Source: Botrimarina mediterranea
Lineage (GTDB): Bacteria; Planctomycetota; Planctomycetia; Pirellulales; Lacipirellulaceae
Assembly: GCF_007753265.1 (NCBI RefSeq)
Contig: NZ_CP036349.1
Span: 1,583,363 to 1,647,362 of the forward strand
DNA: 64,000 nt
Direction of reading: 5' to 3'
The notes under the pieces are model-generated. The model was given only the letters and a program-made list of their open reading frames with translations, was not told the DNA's origin and ran no database searches. Below, piece by piece: positions 51,134 to 61,161 of this stretch; position 1 is the stretch's first letter, and each line of letters begins with the position of its first letter. Position numbers and translations under genes: made by a program.

Positions 51134-52120
51134 GTGCATACCGTTCTCGGCCACGACCCTGCGAAGGACCGCTTCCGGCGGACGCTCGCGCATGGGCGGT
51201 TGGCGAGCACGTATCTCTTTGTCGGTCCCGAGGGCGTCGGCAAACGCACCTTTGCCGAGTGGCTGGCGGCGGCGCTGCTCTGTGCGAACCGGCGACATGA
51301 CTCGCTCGACGCCTGCGGGCATTGCGACAGTTGTCGGCTCAGCATGGCGGGGACGCATCCCGACCTCTTGCGGGTGTCGCGACCCGAGGACAAGACGACG
51401 CTGCCGGTCGATCTCTTCATCGGCCCGGCGGACAAACGGAACCGCGAAGGGCTCTGCCACGATATCGCGCTGCGGCCGCTGGTGGCGACACGCCGCGTCG
51501 CGATCATCGACGACGCAGACGACTTCAGTGTCGAGACCGCCAACTGCTTGCTGAAGACGCTCGAAGAGCCGCCGCCGGGGTCGCTGCTGATCCTCATCGG
51601 CACGAGCATGGCGCGGCAGCTCTCGACGATCCGTTCCCGCTCGCAGGTCGTGCGGTTCGAGCGGCTCGAAGAGACGCAAGTCGCGGAGATTCTCCGGCGG
51701 GAACCTCACTCGCTCGAGGCGAGTGAAGCCGCTCGGCTGGCGGCGATCTCCGCTGGCAGCGTGAGCCGTGCGCTGGAACTCGCCGAGGGGCAGCTCGATC
51801 AGGCCCGTCAGACGCTGCTGAACCGACTGCAGTCGCCGCGGATCGACGCGAACGACTTGGCCCGGGTCTTCGAGGAAGAGACCAAAGCGGTCGCCACCGA
51901 GCCCCGCATCCGCCGGCGGGCGATGCGCGAGTTGCTCGCCGCCACAATCGGTGAGCTGCGGGGACGGCTCGCCGAATCGGTCGGCGACGTGACGCGGACC
52001 GACGCGATCCTTCGCCAACTCGACGCCTGCTTCGACGCGGAGGTGGCGATCGATCGGAACGGCAACCAGTCGGCGGTCGTAGCGTCGTTGGCGAATCACC
52101 TGGCGCGACTCGCAAGGTAA
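51134..52120 (+). CDS. holB: DNA polymerase III delta' subunit
   Basis: 328-residue AAA+ protein of the clamp loader. Walker A-like GPEGVGKRT at residues 31-39, zinc-finger cysteines Cys50, Cys61, Cys64 and Cys67, sensor-type NCLLKTLEEPP and the TIRSRSQ segment. Real delta' proteins have lost ATPase activity in some bacteria; here the P-loop looks complete, so DnaX-like function cannot be excluded, but the short length argues for HolB. GTG start at 51134 gives MHTVLGHDPAKDRF, the expected N-terminus. Operon position with the kinase is doubtful because a palindrome separates them. Confidence 0.9.
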   Translation: MHTVLGHDPAKDRFRRTLAHGRLASTYLFVGPEGVGKRTFAEWLAAALLCANRRHDSLDACGHCDSCRLSMAGTHPDLLRVSRPEDKTTLPVDLFIGPADKRNREGLCHDIALRPLVATRRVAIIDDADDFSVETANCLLKTLEEPPPGSLLILIGTSMARQLSTIRSRSQVVRFERLEETQVAEILRREPHSLEASEAARLAAISAGSVSRALELAEGQLDQARQTLLNRLQSPRIDANDLARVFEEETKAVATEPRIRRRAMRELLAATIGELRGRLAESVGDVTRTDAILRQLDACFDAEVAIDRNGNQSAVVASLANHLARLAR

Positions 52121-52338
52121 AGTTCACGTCGATTTGCCGGCGCAAACGCGCGAACCATGATCGCGTCGCCGAGTTGACCCTTGGCGCGGGGCGGCTTAGA
52201 CTCCCCGGCCTGAAGCCCAACGGTGGCGACGCAAATCGCGGTAGAATAGCGACTTGCGACAGCCTGTGGCTCGTGTCGAGAAGCCTTGTCGGATTCGTTG
52301 TCTGCCTCAATGGTGGGCAATATCAGGAGAGACGATCA

Positions 52339-55056
52339 ATGCGTCAGCGGAATCGATGGAGTGGTCTCGCACGGGTCGCCGTGCTGATGTTCGCCGCCTT
52401 GGCAGGGGTCTTGTCGCTGAGCGGTCGAGCCTTGGCCCAAGCGCCGGCTGACTCCCCGGGAGTTGCAACGGTTGCTGGTTCTTCAACGCAGACCGTAGCG
52501 ATTGTCTGTTGGTCGATCGCCTTCATCGGCGCCATGACGGCGTTGGTGCAAGCGAGAAAGTTCTACGTCACGATGATCGCAGCCGACCCCGGCTCCGAAC
52601 GCAATCAAGAGATTGCTGGCTTTGTGCAGCAAGGCGCCAACGCTTATCTGCAGCAGCAATACCGAGTCGTGGCGGTGTTTTTCGTAGTCGTCGCATTGCT
52701 GCTCGCTTGGGCCGCATTTGGGCTTAAAGTGCAGAGCGAGTTCGTGCCATTCGCCTTCCTCACAGGCGGATTTTTTAGCGGCTTGGCCGGTTGGTTTGGT
52801 ATGAAGACCGCCACGGCCGCCAGCAATCGCACCGCCGCCGCAGCAGAGAAGTCGCTTAACCAAGGCTTGCAGGTCGCCTTCCGTAGTGGCGCCGTGATGG
52901 GTCTCACGGTGGTTGGCCTCGGCCTGACCGACATTTGCCTGTGGTTTGCCTTTCTCTATTGGGTCTGGCCCGCCTTGGGCATGGCCCCGCTATCGATCTC
53001 GGAGATTTCCGTAACGATGGTTTGCTTCGGAATGGGCGCAAGCGCCCAGGCACTATTTGCCCGCGTCGGCGGCGGCATCTTCACCAAGGCGGCGGACGTT
53101 GGCGCCGACCTGGTGGGCAAGGTCGAGCAGGGCATCCCCGAGGACGACCCGCGTAACCCGGCCACTATCGCTGACAATGTTGGCGACAATGTGGGCGACG
53201 TCGCCGGCATGGGAGCCGACCTGTACGAGTCCTACGCCGGCTCGATCCTCGCTGCCTCGGCGTTAGGCGCCGCCGCGTTCGTTGACCCGTCCCTCTCTCC
53301 CGCGGATTGGACCACGGACAACGCGCAGATTGCGGCGATGATGCTGCCGATGGTGATTGCCGGGCTCGGCATCTTTGTGTCGATCTTCGGCATCTACCTT
53401 GTGAAGACGGATGACGACGTTAGTCAAAAAAGCCTGCTTCAGGCACTGGACAAAGGCATCAGTCGAGCGACCTATCTCGTAATCGCCGCCGCGATCGCCG
53501 CGGCGTATTTTCTGATGCCTAGCACAGCGCAGACGACGTTCTTTGGCATCCCTGGGGTGGCGTTCAGCGTCGTCTTTGGGGCAGCCGCTGGAATCGTGAT
53601 CGGCAAGTGGACGGAGTACTGCACCAGCGATGAGTACTCGCCGACCAAGAAGCTGGCTGACCAAGCCGTCACAGGACCGGCCACGATCATAATTAGCGGC
53701 ATCGCCAATGGCATGATGAGCGTCTGGCTGCCGGTCATCACGGTATGCGTCGCCACGATCCTCTCGTTTGGTTGCGCGACCGGTGGGCAGTTCACCGACG
53801 TCAACATTTTCTCGCTAGGCCTCTACGGGGTTGGCGTCGCCGCCGTCGGCATGCTCAGCACCCTCGGCATTACGTTGGCTACCGACGCTTACGGCCCGAT
53901 CGCCGACAATGCCGGAGGTAACGCCGAGATGGCCGGGATGCCCGCCTACGTCCGTGAGCGGACCGACGCGTTAGACAGCCTCGGCAACACCACTGCCGCG
54001 ACCGGTAAGGGATTCGCCATCGGATCGGCCGCCTTAACGGCGCTCGCCTTGCTAGCCGCCTACATCGAAGGCGTGCGGGTGGGGTTCGACCGCTGGGGAA
54101 AGGACTTCGCGGAGACGACATTCGCAGCGCAGGGCGCCGATGCCTTCCAGTCGGGATGGTACAAACTGTCCGATCGCTTTGTCGTCAACATTCAGCAGGA
54201 CAGTGCCGATGGAGCGTCGGCCGGCAAGCCGAAGGTTTCTCCCTTCTTGATCATGCCATCGCAGTTGCGTGGGTCCGATCTCGTTGATCGATGGATCGCG
54301 ATGCCTGTCGAGTCTCGACTGCCAGCCAGTTCTTCAGAGATAGAAGTGGGATACGGCGATCTCATTGATATTCCGACGGGTGACGGGGAGGGTGGCGTTG
54401 TCTGGAAGCCGAGCAACACCGAGCTCACGCCGCTCTCAGCGATGACGCTCCCCGATTTCAACATCTATTTCGACGCGACGCTGATGAACCCCAAGGTGCT
54501 GATCGGCCTCTTCGCCGGGGCGATGGCGACTTTCGTGTTCTGTGCGATGACCTTGAAGGCGGTCGGTCGAGCGGCTCAGGGCATGGTGGAGGAGGTCCGC
54601 CGGCAATTCCTTGAGAAGCCCGGCATCATGACGGGCGACGATATGCCCGACTACGAGCGTCCCGTAGCCATCAGCACTATGGCGGCCCAAGCTGAAATGA
54701 TCGGCCCCTCACTGTTGGGAATTCTTCTACCCGTTGGCGTGGGCATGGTTCTTGGCGTTGCCGGCGTGCTGGGCTTGCTGATCGGAACCCTCGTTTGCGG
54801 TTTCTGCGTGGCGGTCTTTATGGCCAACTCCGGCGGCTCGTGGGACAACGCTAAGAAATACATCGAAGCCGGCGCTCACGGAGGCAAAGGGACCGCAACT
54901 CATAAGGCAGCGGTCGTCGGCGATATGGTGGGCGATCCGTTCAAGGACACTAGCGGCCCGAGCTTGAACATCCTCATCAAGCTTATGAGCATGGTGAGCG
55001 TGGTCATGGCAGGCCTTATCGTCCGCTACAGTTTGGCCTCATTGGGCTGGTTCTAG
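52339..55056 (+). CDS. hppA: Membrane-bound ion-translocating pyrophosphatase, K+-dependent type
   Basis: 905 residues. Hydrolyses PPi and pumps H+ or Na+. Start ATG 52339 has AGGAGA nine bases upstream. After a signal-peptide-like leader (to about residue 34) come about 16 helices with the PPi site: [59 protein letters not shown] and [23 protein letters not shown] carries Ala where K+-independent enzymes have Lys, marking the K+-dependent subfamily. Longer than usual because of about 110 soluble residues inserted near 590-710. Pumped ion not decided from sequence. Confidence 0.93.
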   Translation: MRQRNRWSGLARVAVLMFAALAGVLSLSGRALAQAPADSPGVATVAGSSTQTVAIVCWSIAFIGAMTALVQARKFYVTMIAADPGSERNQEIAGFVQQGANAYLQQQYRVVAVFFVVVALLLAWAAFGLKVQSEFVPFAFLTGGFFSGLAGWFGMKTATAASNRTAAAAEKSLNQGLQVAFRSGAVMGLTVVGLGLTDICLWFAFLYWVWPALGMAPLSISEISVTMVCFGMGASAQALFARVGGGIFTKAADVGADLVGKVEQGIPEDDPRNPATIADNVGDNVGDVAGMGADLYESYAGSILAASALGAAAFVDPSLSPADWTTDNAQIAAMMLPMVIAGLGIFVSIFGIYLVKTDDDVSQKSLLQALDKGISRATYLVIAAAIAAAYFLMPSTAQTTFFGIPGVAFSVVFGAAAGIVIGKWTEYCTSDEYSPTKKLADQAVTGPATIIISGIANGMMSVWLPVITVCVATILSFGCATGGQFTDVNIFSLGLYGVGVAAVGMLSTLGITLATDAYGPIADNAGGNAEMAGMPAYVRERTDALDSLGNTTAATGKGFAIGSAALTALALLAAYIEGVRVGFDRWGKDFAETTFAAQGADAFQSGWYKLSDRFVVNIQQDSADGASAGKPKVSPFLIMPSQLRGSDLVDRWIAMPVESRLPASSSEIEVGYGDLIDIPTGDGEGGVVWKPSNTELTPLSAMTLPDFNIYFDATLMNPKVLIGLFAGAMATFVFCAMTLKAVGRAAQGMVEEVRRQFLEKPGIMTGDDMPDYERPVAISTMAAQAEMIGPSLLGILLPVGVGMVLGVAGVLGLLIGTLVCGFCVAVFMANSGGSWDNAKKYIEAGAHGGKGTATHKAAVVGDMVGDPFKDTSGPSLNILIKLMSMVSVVMAGLIVRYSLASLGWF

Positions 55057-55099
55057 CCGCCAGCGAAGCGACGTGAACCTGGAGGACCGCGATACCGTC

Positions 55100-55129
55100 T
55101 TGCGTGTGTCGCTGGGGAGCAACTACACT
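55100..55129 (+). promoter_or_regulatory. Possible promoter of tRNA-Ser
   Basis: TTGCGT (55100-55105), 18 bases, TACACT (55124-55129), about 20 bases before the tRNA 5' end. Consensus match only. Confidence 0.35.
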
Positions 55130-55148
55130 GTGGATCTCTCGCAGCTAC

Positions 55149-55236
55149 GGAGGTGTGGCTGAGTGGTCGAAAGCACCGGTTTGCTAAATCGGCGTAGGGG
55201 TCCCCCCTACCGCAGGTTCGAATCCTGTCGCCTCCG
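55149..55236 (+). tRNA. tRNA-Ser(GCT)
   Basis: 88 bases. Acceptor GGAGGTG / CGCCTCC, anticodon loop TTGCTAA (anticodon GCT, reading AGC/AGT), extended variable arm GTAGGGGTCCCCCCTAC, T-arm with GTTCGAATC. Discriminator G, as expected for tRNA-Ser. CCA not encoded. Confidence 0.96.
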
Positions 55237-55247
55237 CTTAGCGCCCA

Positions 55248-55283
55248 ATTAGCCCCCGGTCATTGACCGGGGGCTAATTTTTT
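55248..55283 (+). terminator. Rho-independent terminator after tRNA-Ser
   Basis: ATTAGCCCCCGGTCA paired with TGACCGGGGGCTAAT and followed by TTTTTT. Fifteen perfect base pairs. Confidence 0.95.
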
Positions 55284-55326
55284 GACCTGGGGGCTGATGC
55301 GGCGGGCGCCCCTCTGGTGATCCAAG

Positions 55327-55351
55327 TCCGGCATTCTTTGCCGGCTTTTTT
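55327..55351 (+). terminator. Second small terminator before ppc
   Basis: CCGGCA-TTCTT-TGCCGG followed by a T-tract (CTTTTTTAT). May back up the first terminator or end a short transcript on this strand. Confidence 0.6.
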
Positions 55352-55491
55352 ATGCCCGTTCCGATAATCTCCCACCCGCGGCTGCTTTGCGCCCCCGCGC
55401 CTATGCGTGATACTCTGGAGTCCCCTGTCCCCGCCCGCTCTGCGTCTCCGCGGCTCTGCGCGAGACCCGAACCCCCAACAGCGATTTGCCG

Positions 55492-58224
55492 ATGGCGACC
55501 GACCAGCGACTCCGGCGTGAGATCGATGACCTCGGCCGTATTTTTGGCGACACCGTCCGGCGGTTTGCCGGCGACGGGGCCTTCGAACTGGTGGAGTCGG
55601 TCCGCCGGCTCGCCCGGCGGTTCTGTGACGGCGACCTAGCCGCCGCAGACGAGCTGGACGCGCTGCTCCGCGGGCTGACAGCTGACCAGTTACGGGTGCT
55701 GACCCGTTCGTTTGGCACGTTCCTCGAACTTGCAAACCTCGCCGAGGATCGCCAGCGCGTCCGCTCGCTCCGCGACCGCGAGCGCGACGAGCACCCCAAC
55801 CCCCGCAAAGAATCGATCCTGGACGCGGTGCGCAAGCTCAAGGAGCTGGGCGTCCCCGCCGAACAAGTCGCCGAACTGGTCGAACGCGTCCACGTCGAGC
55901 TCGTCTTCACCGCCCACCCGACCGAAGCGAAGCGCAAGAGCATCCGCGGCAAGCTCCGGGTGCTGCGGCAGATCTTGCTACGCCTCGATACACATACGCT
56001 CACGCAGCGTGAGGAAGAGTCGCAGCGCGACCTCGTGCGGCGTGAGATCGAGAAGCTCTGGCAGACCGACATCATCCGGCCGACGCGGCCGACGGTGATC
56101 GAAGAGGTCGATCGCGGCCTGTCGTTCATGCCCGTGATCTGGGACACGGCGCCGCAGATCGTCGGCGAATTGCGCGAGGCGGTCGCCGAGGTTTATCCCG
56201 ACGTGGCGGTCGCGACGAGCGGCGTGCTGCGGTTCGGCTCGTGGATGGGCGGCGACCGCGACGGCCATCCGTATGTGACGCCCGAGATCACCGAGCAGAC
56301 GCTCGGCTATCTGCGGAAGGCGGCCCTCGAGCGGCACTGGAAGACATGCGATGCGCTGATCACGTCGGTGAGCATCTCGGTTCGCCAGGCGCCGCCGCTC
56401 GATGCGCTGTTCGAGCCGATCGCCGCGGCGTGCGCCAAATGGCCGGAACTGCCGGACTTGCTCGAACCAATCCCGCCGCTGGAGGCGCCACGGCGTTGGC
56501 TGCGGATCGTCGGTTGGCGGATCGAGCAGACGCTTGCGGACGCGCCGGAGGGACTGGGGCCGTCCCCCGTTTATCGCTCCGCCGAGGAACTCGCTGCCGA
56601 TGTGCGACGGGTGCGTGACGCGTTGGTGGAGTCGGGCGACCTCGAGGTCGCCGAGACCGAGATCGACCCCTGGCTCGACCAGATCGCCACGTTCGGCCTC
56701 CACATGGCGCGGCTCGACGTGCGGCAGCACTCGGAGCTGTACGCCGGCGTGATGGTCGAGGTGTGGCGCGCGATAGGCCTCGTCAAGCCGGACGAAGCGA
56801 TCGATGAGGACCGCCGTTGCGAGCTGCTGGTCGAGACGCTGCCGATCGCGGCGAACCTCGACCCGGTGGGCCTCTCCGATACGGCCCAAGAGACGCTCGA
56901 ATTGTTCCGCGTGCTGCGCCGGGCGGCGCGGCGGCACGGCATGGCGTGCCTCGGCGGGCATGTCGTGTCGATGACGAAGCACGCCAGCGACCTGCTGACA
57001 ATCCTCTGGCTCTGGAAGTGGAGCGAGCGCGTCGATGGCGGCGCCCCCGAGGACCCATGCCTCTGCCTGCCGGCGATCCCGCTCTTCGAGACGATCAGCG
57101 ACCTGGAGTCGGCGACCGAGATCCTCGGCAAGGCGTTGGCGACGCCCGCCTATCGCCAGCACGTTCGCGATTGCGGCGACCGCCAGACTGTGATGATCGG
57201 CTACTCCGACAGCACCAAGGACGGCGGTTACCTCGCCGCGGCGTGGGCGCTGCAGAGCGGGCAGATCGCCGTCCACGACTTGGCGGAGAAGCACGGCGTC
57301 GATGTGACGTTCTTCCACGGCCGCGGGGGCTCGCTCGGTCGCGGCGGTGGCCCGGCGGCGCGGAGCATCCTGTCGCTGCCGCCCGAGACGTTCGACGGCT
57401 CGCTGCGACTCACCGAGCAGGGCGAAGTCCTCGCCGAGCGTTACGACGACCCGGCAATCGCCCACCGGCACTTGGAGCAGGTGATCTGGGCCGTGCTGAT
57501 GGCGACGACCACGCCGCCGCCCAAGCCCACCAGCGGCTACCGCGAACAGATGCAGCGGATGGCGGAGGCGTCGCTCGCCGCGTACCGCGAGCTGGTGACG
57601 CACCCGGCGTTCGTGCGGTTCTTCCGGGAAGCGACGCCGATCGGCGAGATCGAGAACCTGCCGATCGGTTCGCGCCCCGCCAAACGGAAGAAGGGGGACG
57701 CCATCGAAGACCTCCGCGCGATCCCCTGGGTCTTCGCCTGGACGCAGTGCCGCTGTTTGCTGCCGGCCTGGTACGGCCTCGGCGCCGGGCTCGAGGTGCT
57801 GCTGGCGGAGAAGGGGGGGCAGGAGACGCTCCGCCAGATGTACGAGCAGTGGCCGTTCTTCCGGGCGACGATTAGCAACGCCGAACTCGCTTTGGCGAAG
57901 TCGAACCGCCCGGTTTTCGACCGTTACGCCAAGAACTCCGCCGCCGACGCCGGCATGGCCGAGATCGCCGAGTTGCTCGACGCCGAGTACGAACGGGCCC
58001 GTCGGACGCTCTTGGCGGTGACCGGTGAACAGGAGCTGCTCGATACGGTTCCCTGGTTGAAGGAGTCGATTAAGGTCCGCAACCGCTACGTCGATCCGCT
58101 CAACCTGATTCAACTCGAAGTGATGCGCCGTATCCGTGAGACGGCCGATCCTCCCGAGGAGCTACGGCATTTGTCGCAACTATCGATCAAGTGTGTCGCG
58201 GCGGGGATGCGTACGACGGGGTAG
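55492..58224 (+). CDS. ppc: Phosphoenolpyruvate carboxylase
   Basis: 910 residues. Carboxylates PEP to oxaloacetate to refill the TCA cycle. Catalytic His142 in VFTAHPTEAKRKS, the SWMGGDRDGHP loop, the GYSDSTKDGGYLAA segment with catalytic Lys, FFHGRGGSLGRGGGP, and the C-terminal AAGMRTTG in place of QNTG. No N-terminal phosphorylation serine, so bacterial type. ATG 55492 is chosen over TTG 55486. Monocistronic after two terminators. Works downstream of glycolysis; not linked to the dioxygenase or membrane genes that follow. Confidence 0.96.
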   Translation: MATDQRLRREIDDLGRIFGDTVRRFAGDGAFELVESVRRLARRFCDGDLAAADELDALLRGLTADQLRVLTRSFGTFLELANLAEDRQRVRSLRDRERDEHPNPRKESILDAVRKLKELGVPAEQVAELVERVHVELVFTAHPTEAKRKSIRGKLRVLRQILLRLDTHTLTQREEESQRDLVRREIEKLWQTDIIRPTRPTVIEEVDRGLSFMPVIWDTAPQIVGELREAVAEVYPDVAVATSGVLRFGSWMGGDRDGHPYVTPEITEQTLGYLRKAALERHWKTCDALITSVSISVRQAPPLDALFEPIAAACAKWPELPDLLEPIPPLEAPRRWLRIVGWRIEQTLADAPEGLGPSPVYRSAEELAADVRRVRDALVESGDLEVAETEIDPWLDQIATFGLHMARLDVRQHSELYAGVMVEVWRAIGLVKPDEAIDEDRRCELLVETLPIAANLDPVGLSDTAQETLELFRVLRRAARRHGMACLGGHVVSMTKHASDLLTILWLWKWSERVDGGAPEDPCLCLPAIPLFETISDLESATEILGKALATPAYRQHVRDCGDRQTVMIGYSDSTKDGGYLAAAWALQSGQIAVHDLAEKHGVDVTFFHGRGGSLGRGGGPAARSILSLPPETFDGSLRLTEQGEVLAERYDDPAIAHRHLEQVIWAVLMATTTPPPKPTSGYREQMQRMAEASLAAYRELVTHPAFVRFFREATPIGEIENLPIGSRPAKRKKGDAIEDLRAIPWVFAWTQCRCLLPAWYGLGAGLEVLLAEKGGQETLRQMYEQWPFFRATISNAELALAKSNRPVFDRYAKNSAADAGMAEIAELLDAEYERARRTLLAVTGEQELLDTVPWLKESIKVRNRYVDPLNLIQLEVMRRIRETADPPEELRHLSQLSIKCVAAGMRTTG

Positions 58225-58268
58225 GGGGGCTCGCTCGCAAAATAGTTAGGCAAAATTCGTGGCGCTAC

Positions 58269-58356
58269 TCCGTGCGCTAACGCATCCCGGCTCGCTGCGC
58301 AACGTTAGACAAGCCTTCGCTGGCGCAGTGAGCCGGAACGCGTCAGCGCCCGGTGT
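58269..58356. repeat. NGAG palindromic repeat (GAGCCGGAACGC class), copy 2
   Basis: Left unit on the minus strand CGAG-CCGGGATGC-GTTA-GCGCACGG (58270-58294); right unit TGAG-CCGGAACGC-GTCA-GCGCCCGG (58329-58355). Here the NGAG ends face each other, opposite to the other pairs. Confidence 0.82.
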
Positions 58357-58398
58357 GATCCACCAAACCGCTACCCATCCTGCCTCAACTCCATCAGC

Positions 58399-59079
58399 AT
58401 GCTCTCCGAAGTCATCACCATCGCCGCCGTGATTCTCGCCCGCATCGGCATCCAAACGAGCGGCGCTAGCTCGCCGCCGCCGGCGATCGTTGAGCTGCTG
58501 CTGCTGGGCTGTCTTGGATTCGCGGTCTACTCATTAGCGACGCGCATCAGCCGCCGCCGTGCGGAGACGCTGACGCGGGGCGGGTGGTGGGGCTTCGACG
58601 CCTACCTGCTCGAGCTGCTAACGCCGCTGGCGATCGCATTTGGATTAGCGCTCGCGGTGTGGACGATCAACCGCGCGGAGCTTGGGCAGAAGCTCGGTGG
58701 CTACGGCGCCGTGCTGGTGCTGCTGCTCGTCACTTCCGTCGGCGTGAAGCTCGTTACCGAGACCACCCTCTACGCCAAGATCGGCGGCGAACCATCGCCG
58801 CGACAGGACCACGCCAAACGCTTGGTTGGCCCGCTCGCGGGCAGTTCCAAGCTGCGATACACGCTGGGAATCTTCGGCGGCATCATCTTGCCACTCGCGG
58901 CGCAGCTGCTCGCCGGCGGCGCCAAGAACATCCCACCCACCGTTGCCGCAGGTCCATCGGCGGTGATGGCCGTGCTCGCTTTGGTTTGCCTTGTGCCGGG
59001 CGAACTGCTCGAACGTCGGTTGTTCTGGAGGGCTCAGTTCGGCCACGAAGAGGCGCAGAAGGCACAACATGTCGCCTAG
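58399..59079 (+). CDS. Integral membrane protein, possibly DmsC/NrfD-like
   Basis: 226 residues with five or six hydrophobic segments (about 3-20, 28-48, 73-93, 103-122, 155-175, 183-202). The tail PGELLERRLFWRAQ resembles the last helix of DmsC/NrfD-type quinone-reactive membrane anchors, but the protein is shorter than those and no molybdoenzyme or iron-sulfur partner is near, so it could be a remnant. Stop codon overlaps that of the convergent dioxygenase gene in a shared CTAG. Not firmly assigned. Confidence 0.55.
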   Translation: MLSEVITIAAVILARIGIQTSGASSPPPAIVELLLLGCLGFAVYSLATRISRRRAETLTRGGWWGFDAYLLELLTPLAIAFGLALAVWTINRAELGQKLGGYGAVLVLLLVTSVGVKLVTETTLYAKIGGEPSPRQDHAKRLVGPLAGSSKLRYTLGIFGGIILPLAAQLLAGGAKNIPPTVAAGPSAVMAVLALVCLVPGELLERRLFWRAQFGHEEAQKAQHVA

Positions 59080-59924
59080 CTGCTCAGCAGCGGAAAGAAC
59101 CGACCGCTGAGCGGCTCGCCTCGGGGGACCGCATCAACGCCCTCCAAGAGTGGCGAATCTTGATCACTGACCGTACCGTCGCGGACGACGTTGAGCACGA
59201 TCGCCCGTCGGGGGCGGTCGCTGCGGTTCTCGTAACTGCCGTGCAGCATCAGCGGATGGTGGAAACTCGCCTCGCCGGCGCGCATCTCGCATGGCGCCGG
59301 TTGGAACTCAGCGAGCTGATCGGAAGTGAGCACCGAGCGGATCGCCTCCATGTCGCCGGCGAGCTGTGGACGCGGCAACAGTGGCCAGCGGTGCGAGCCC
59401 GGCACGTAGTGCACGCAGCCGTTGTCGAGCGTCGAGTCATCGAGGCCGATCCAACACGTGAGGTGCTGCATGGGCACGGTGCGGGTCCAATAGCTGTAGT
59501 CTTGGTGCCACGCCACGACGCCGCCGTCGTGGGCGGGCTTGCAGAAGAGTTGATCGTGCCAAAACCGTATGGGCCCATTCAGCAGCCGCTCGGCGGCGGC
59601 GACGAATGTAGGACTCCACAAGATATCGTGTAGCGCCGGCCGTAGCCGCCAACCGCCAAGTGCGTGGAACAGAGTCGTTCCGGCGTCGCTCGATTCGTTG
59701 GCATGGTGTTCGTACCAAAGCTCTCGACCAGAGTGCTCAGGCCGCATCAAGTCGGCGAGTTCGGCCCGTAGAGACTCGATCTGTTGGTCGGTGAGAAGCC
59801 GAACGCCGCCAATAAAGCCGTCCGATTCAAACGCGGCTACATGGTCCGCCGAGAGTCGTGTAAGCGGCTCGGCGCCGAAGAGGCCCGTGATTGGGCCGTG
59901 ACGATGCGACAAGTCGTCCGCCAT
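59076..59924 (-). CDS. Phytanoyl-CoA dioxygenase (PhyH) family oxygenase
   Basis: 282 residues from ATG 59924 (GAGGG upstream; frame open to 59975). Fe(II)/2-oxoglutarate enzyme: H140-Q-D142 in AWHQDYSYW and His228 in LMLHGSYENRS form the metal triad, with a following Arg (RSDRPRR) to bind 2-oxoglutarate. Cytosolic. PhyH-family enzymes hydroxylate lipids, antibiotics or ectoine; the substrate cannot be assigned. Its stop is shared with the convergent membrane-protein gene. Confidence 0.88.
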   Translation of the reverse strand: MADDLSHRHGPITGLFGAEPLTRLSADHVAAFESDGFIGGVRLLTDQQIESLRAELADLMRPEHSGRELWYEHHANESSDAGTTLFHALGGWRLRPALHDILWSPTFVAAAERLLNGPIRFWHDQLFCKPAHDGGVVAWHQDYSYWTRTVPMQHLTCWIGLDDSTLDNGCVHYVPGSHRWPLLPRPQLAGDMEAIRSVLTSDQLAEFQPAPCEMRAGEASFHHPLMLHGSYENRSDRPRRAIVLNVVRDGTVSDQDSPLLEGVDAVPRGEPLSGRFFPLLSS

Positions 59925-59975
59925 GGATCCCTCGCTGGTTGATGATTCCAACAAGACGATCTTACCACAACACAA

Positions 59976-61085
59976 TCAGCGGTTGATCACTGGTGGCAAC
60001 AGTCGTGGGAAGCTCGGCGGGCCCGACAGGGCTTCTTGCCGGGTGACAGCGGGCTCAAGCGGCGTGATATCCGTTTCCGGAGACGGCTGCGGCAGTTGTG
60101 GCGTAGCCGGCGCCGCCTGCGCGACGGCGATTGGTTCTGACTTAGTCGGTTCTTGATCGGCAAGCGCCTCAACAGAAGGCGCGTCGAGTTTCGCTAGGGC
60201 TTCGCGGGCGGCGCCCAATGAGGGCTCGATCTGGATTGCCTTCTCGAGGTGCGTCTTGGCGTCGGCCACTTTGCCGCCCCGGGCGAGGAGTTGGCCGACG
60301 TTGTAATGAGCAGCCGCGGGGCTGCCGACGGCTTGGAGGTGCGAAAGCGCTTCGTCAGTCTTGCCCAACTCGACGAGCACCGTTGCGATGTTATTACGGT
60401 AGAGCTGCTTGTCAGGCCGCATCGTGATCGCCTGCCGCAGAATGGCCGCCGACGGTTCGAGCTTTCCTTGTCTTGCCAAACAGAGGCCGAGGTCGTTGAC
60501 CGACGCGGCGCTGGTGGGGTCGGCGGCGAGCGCCTGGCGGTACAGCTGCTCAGCAGCGATAAGCTCGCCAGCGCGGTCTTTGGCGTGGCCCTGCTCACGC
60601 AGGGAACGAGCCTCGTCAGCGGGCGTCGACGTAGCGCCGATACTCGGCGAGATCTGATTCATAGGTGTCCGCGGCGCTTGTCGGATAGGTGTCGTGTCCG
60701 AAGGCGTCGATACTGCCGGTATTGCAACGCCGCCGAAGCCATGCCAAGCGCTGTTCATCGCCGGTGGCTGCTTTGCGGCAAAGGCCGCGTTGGTGGCCGA
60801 GGGGCGAGTCGCCGTGCCGGCAGGTTTGGCCAGCTGCGCCGAGCTCATCGGCGGCTGGTAAGCCAGGATCGGCGATGGCGAAGCCTCGGGTGGCGGCGCC
60901 TGTTCGGTCGGCTTATCGCGGAACCACTTGGTTGCCCACGAGAATGGCCCCTTCTCAGCCGGCGCCGACTGGGACGGCTGCGCGCCCGACGGCAGCGTGT
61001 GCAACATCGAAGCCGGCGCCGCGGCGGCGTCAATCGCCGCGAGCGACATCGTGGCGGCGATCGCCGCGGTCAGGTGATTTCGCAC
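59976..61085 (-). CDS. Exported TPR protein, TadD-like, of the Tad locus
   Basis: 369 residues. Signal peptide 1-23 (MRNHLTAAIAATMSLAAIDA). Residues 24-155 are Pro/Ser/Ala-rich. About 155-305 contain four TPR units (AEQLYRQALAADPTSA, NDLGLCLARQGKLEPSAAIL, ATVLVELGKTDEALSHL, AHYNVGQLLARGGKVADAKTHLEKAIQIEP). The place in the minus-strand series after tadB and tadC suggests it plays the part of TadD, a lipoprotein-like TPR assembly factor, though no lipobox is seen. The remaining tail is disordered. Confidence 0.72.
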   Translation of the reverse strand: MRNHLTAAIAATMSLAAIDAAAAPASMLHTLPSGAQPSQSAPAEKGPFSWATKWFRDKPTEQAPPPEASPSPILAYQPPMSSAQLAKPAGTATRPSATNAAFAAKQPPAMNSAWHGFGGVAIPAVSTPSDTTPIRQAPRTPMNQISPSIGATSTPADEARSLREQGHAKDRAGELIAAEQLYRQALAADPTSAASVNDLGLCLARQGKLEPSAAILRQAITMRPDKQLYRNNIATVLVELGKTDEALSHLQAVGSPAAAHYNVGQLLARGGKVADAKTHLEKAIQIEPSLGAAREALAKLDAPSVEALADQEPTKSEPIAVAQAAPATPQLPQPSPETDITPLEPAVTRQEALSGPPSFPRLLPPVINR

Positions 61086-61161
61086 AGTGGCTCCCCCCCG
61101 GGTCTGCCGCCAGTCGTGGCGACGTGTGCGTGTTTAGCGGTAGTAACTTGATGTCGCCGAG

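Noticed and set aside
55978-58113. 711-residue minus-strand frame
   Set aside because: Antisense of ppc, which has every catalytic motif.
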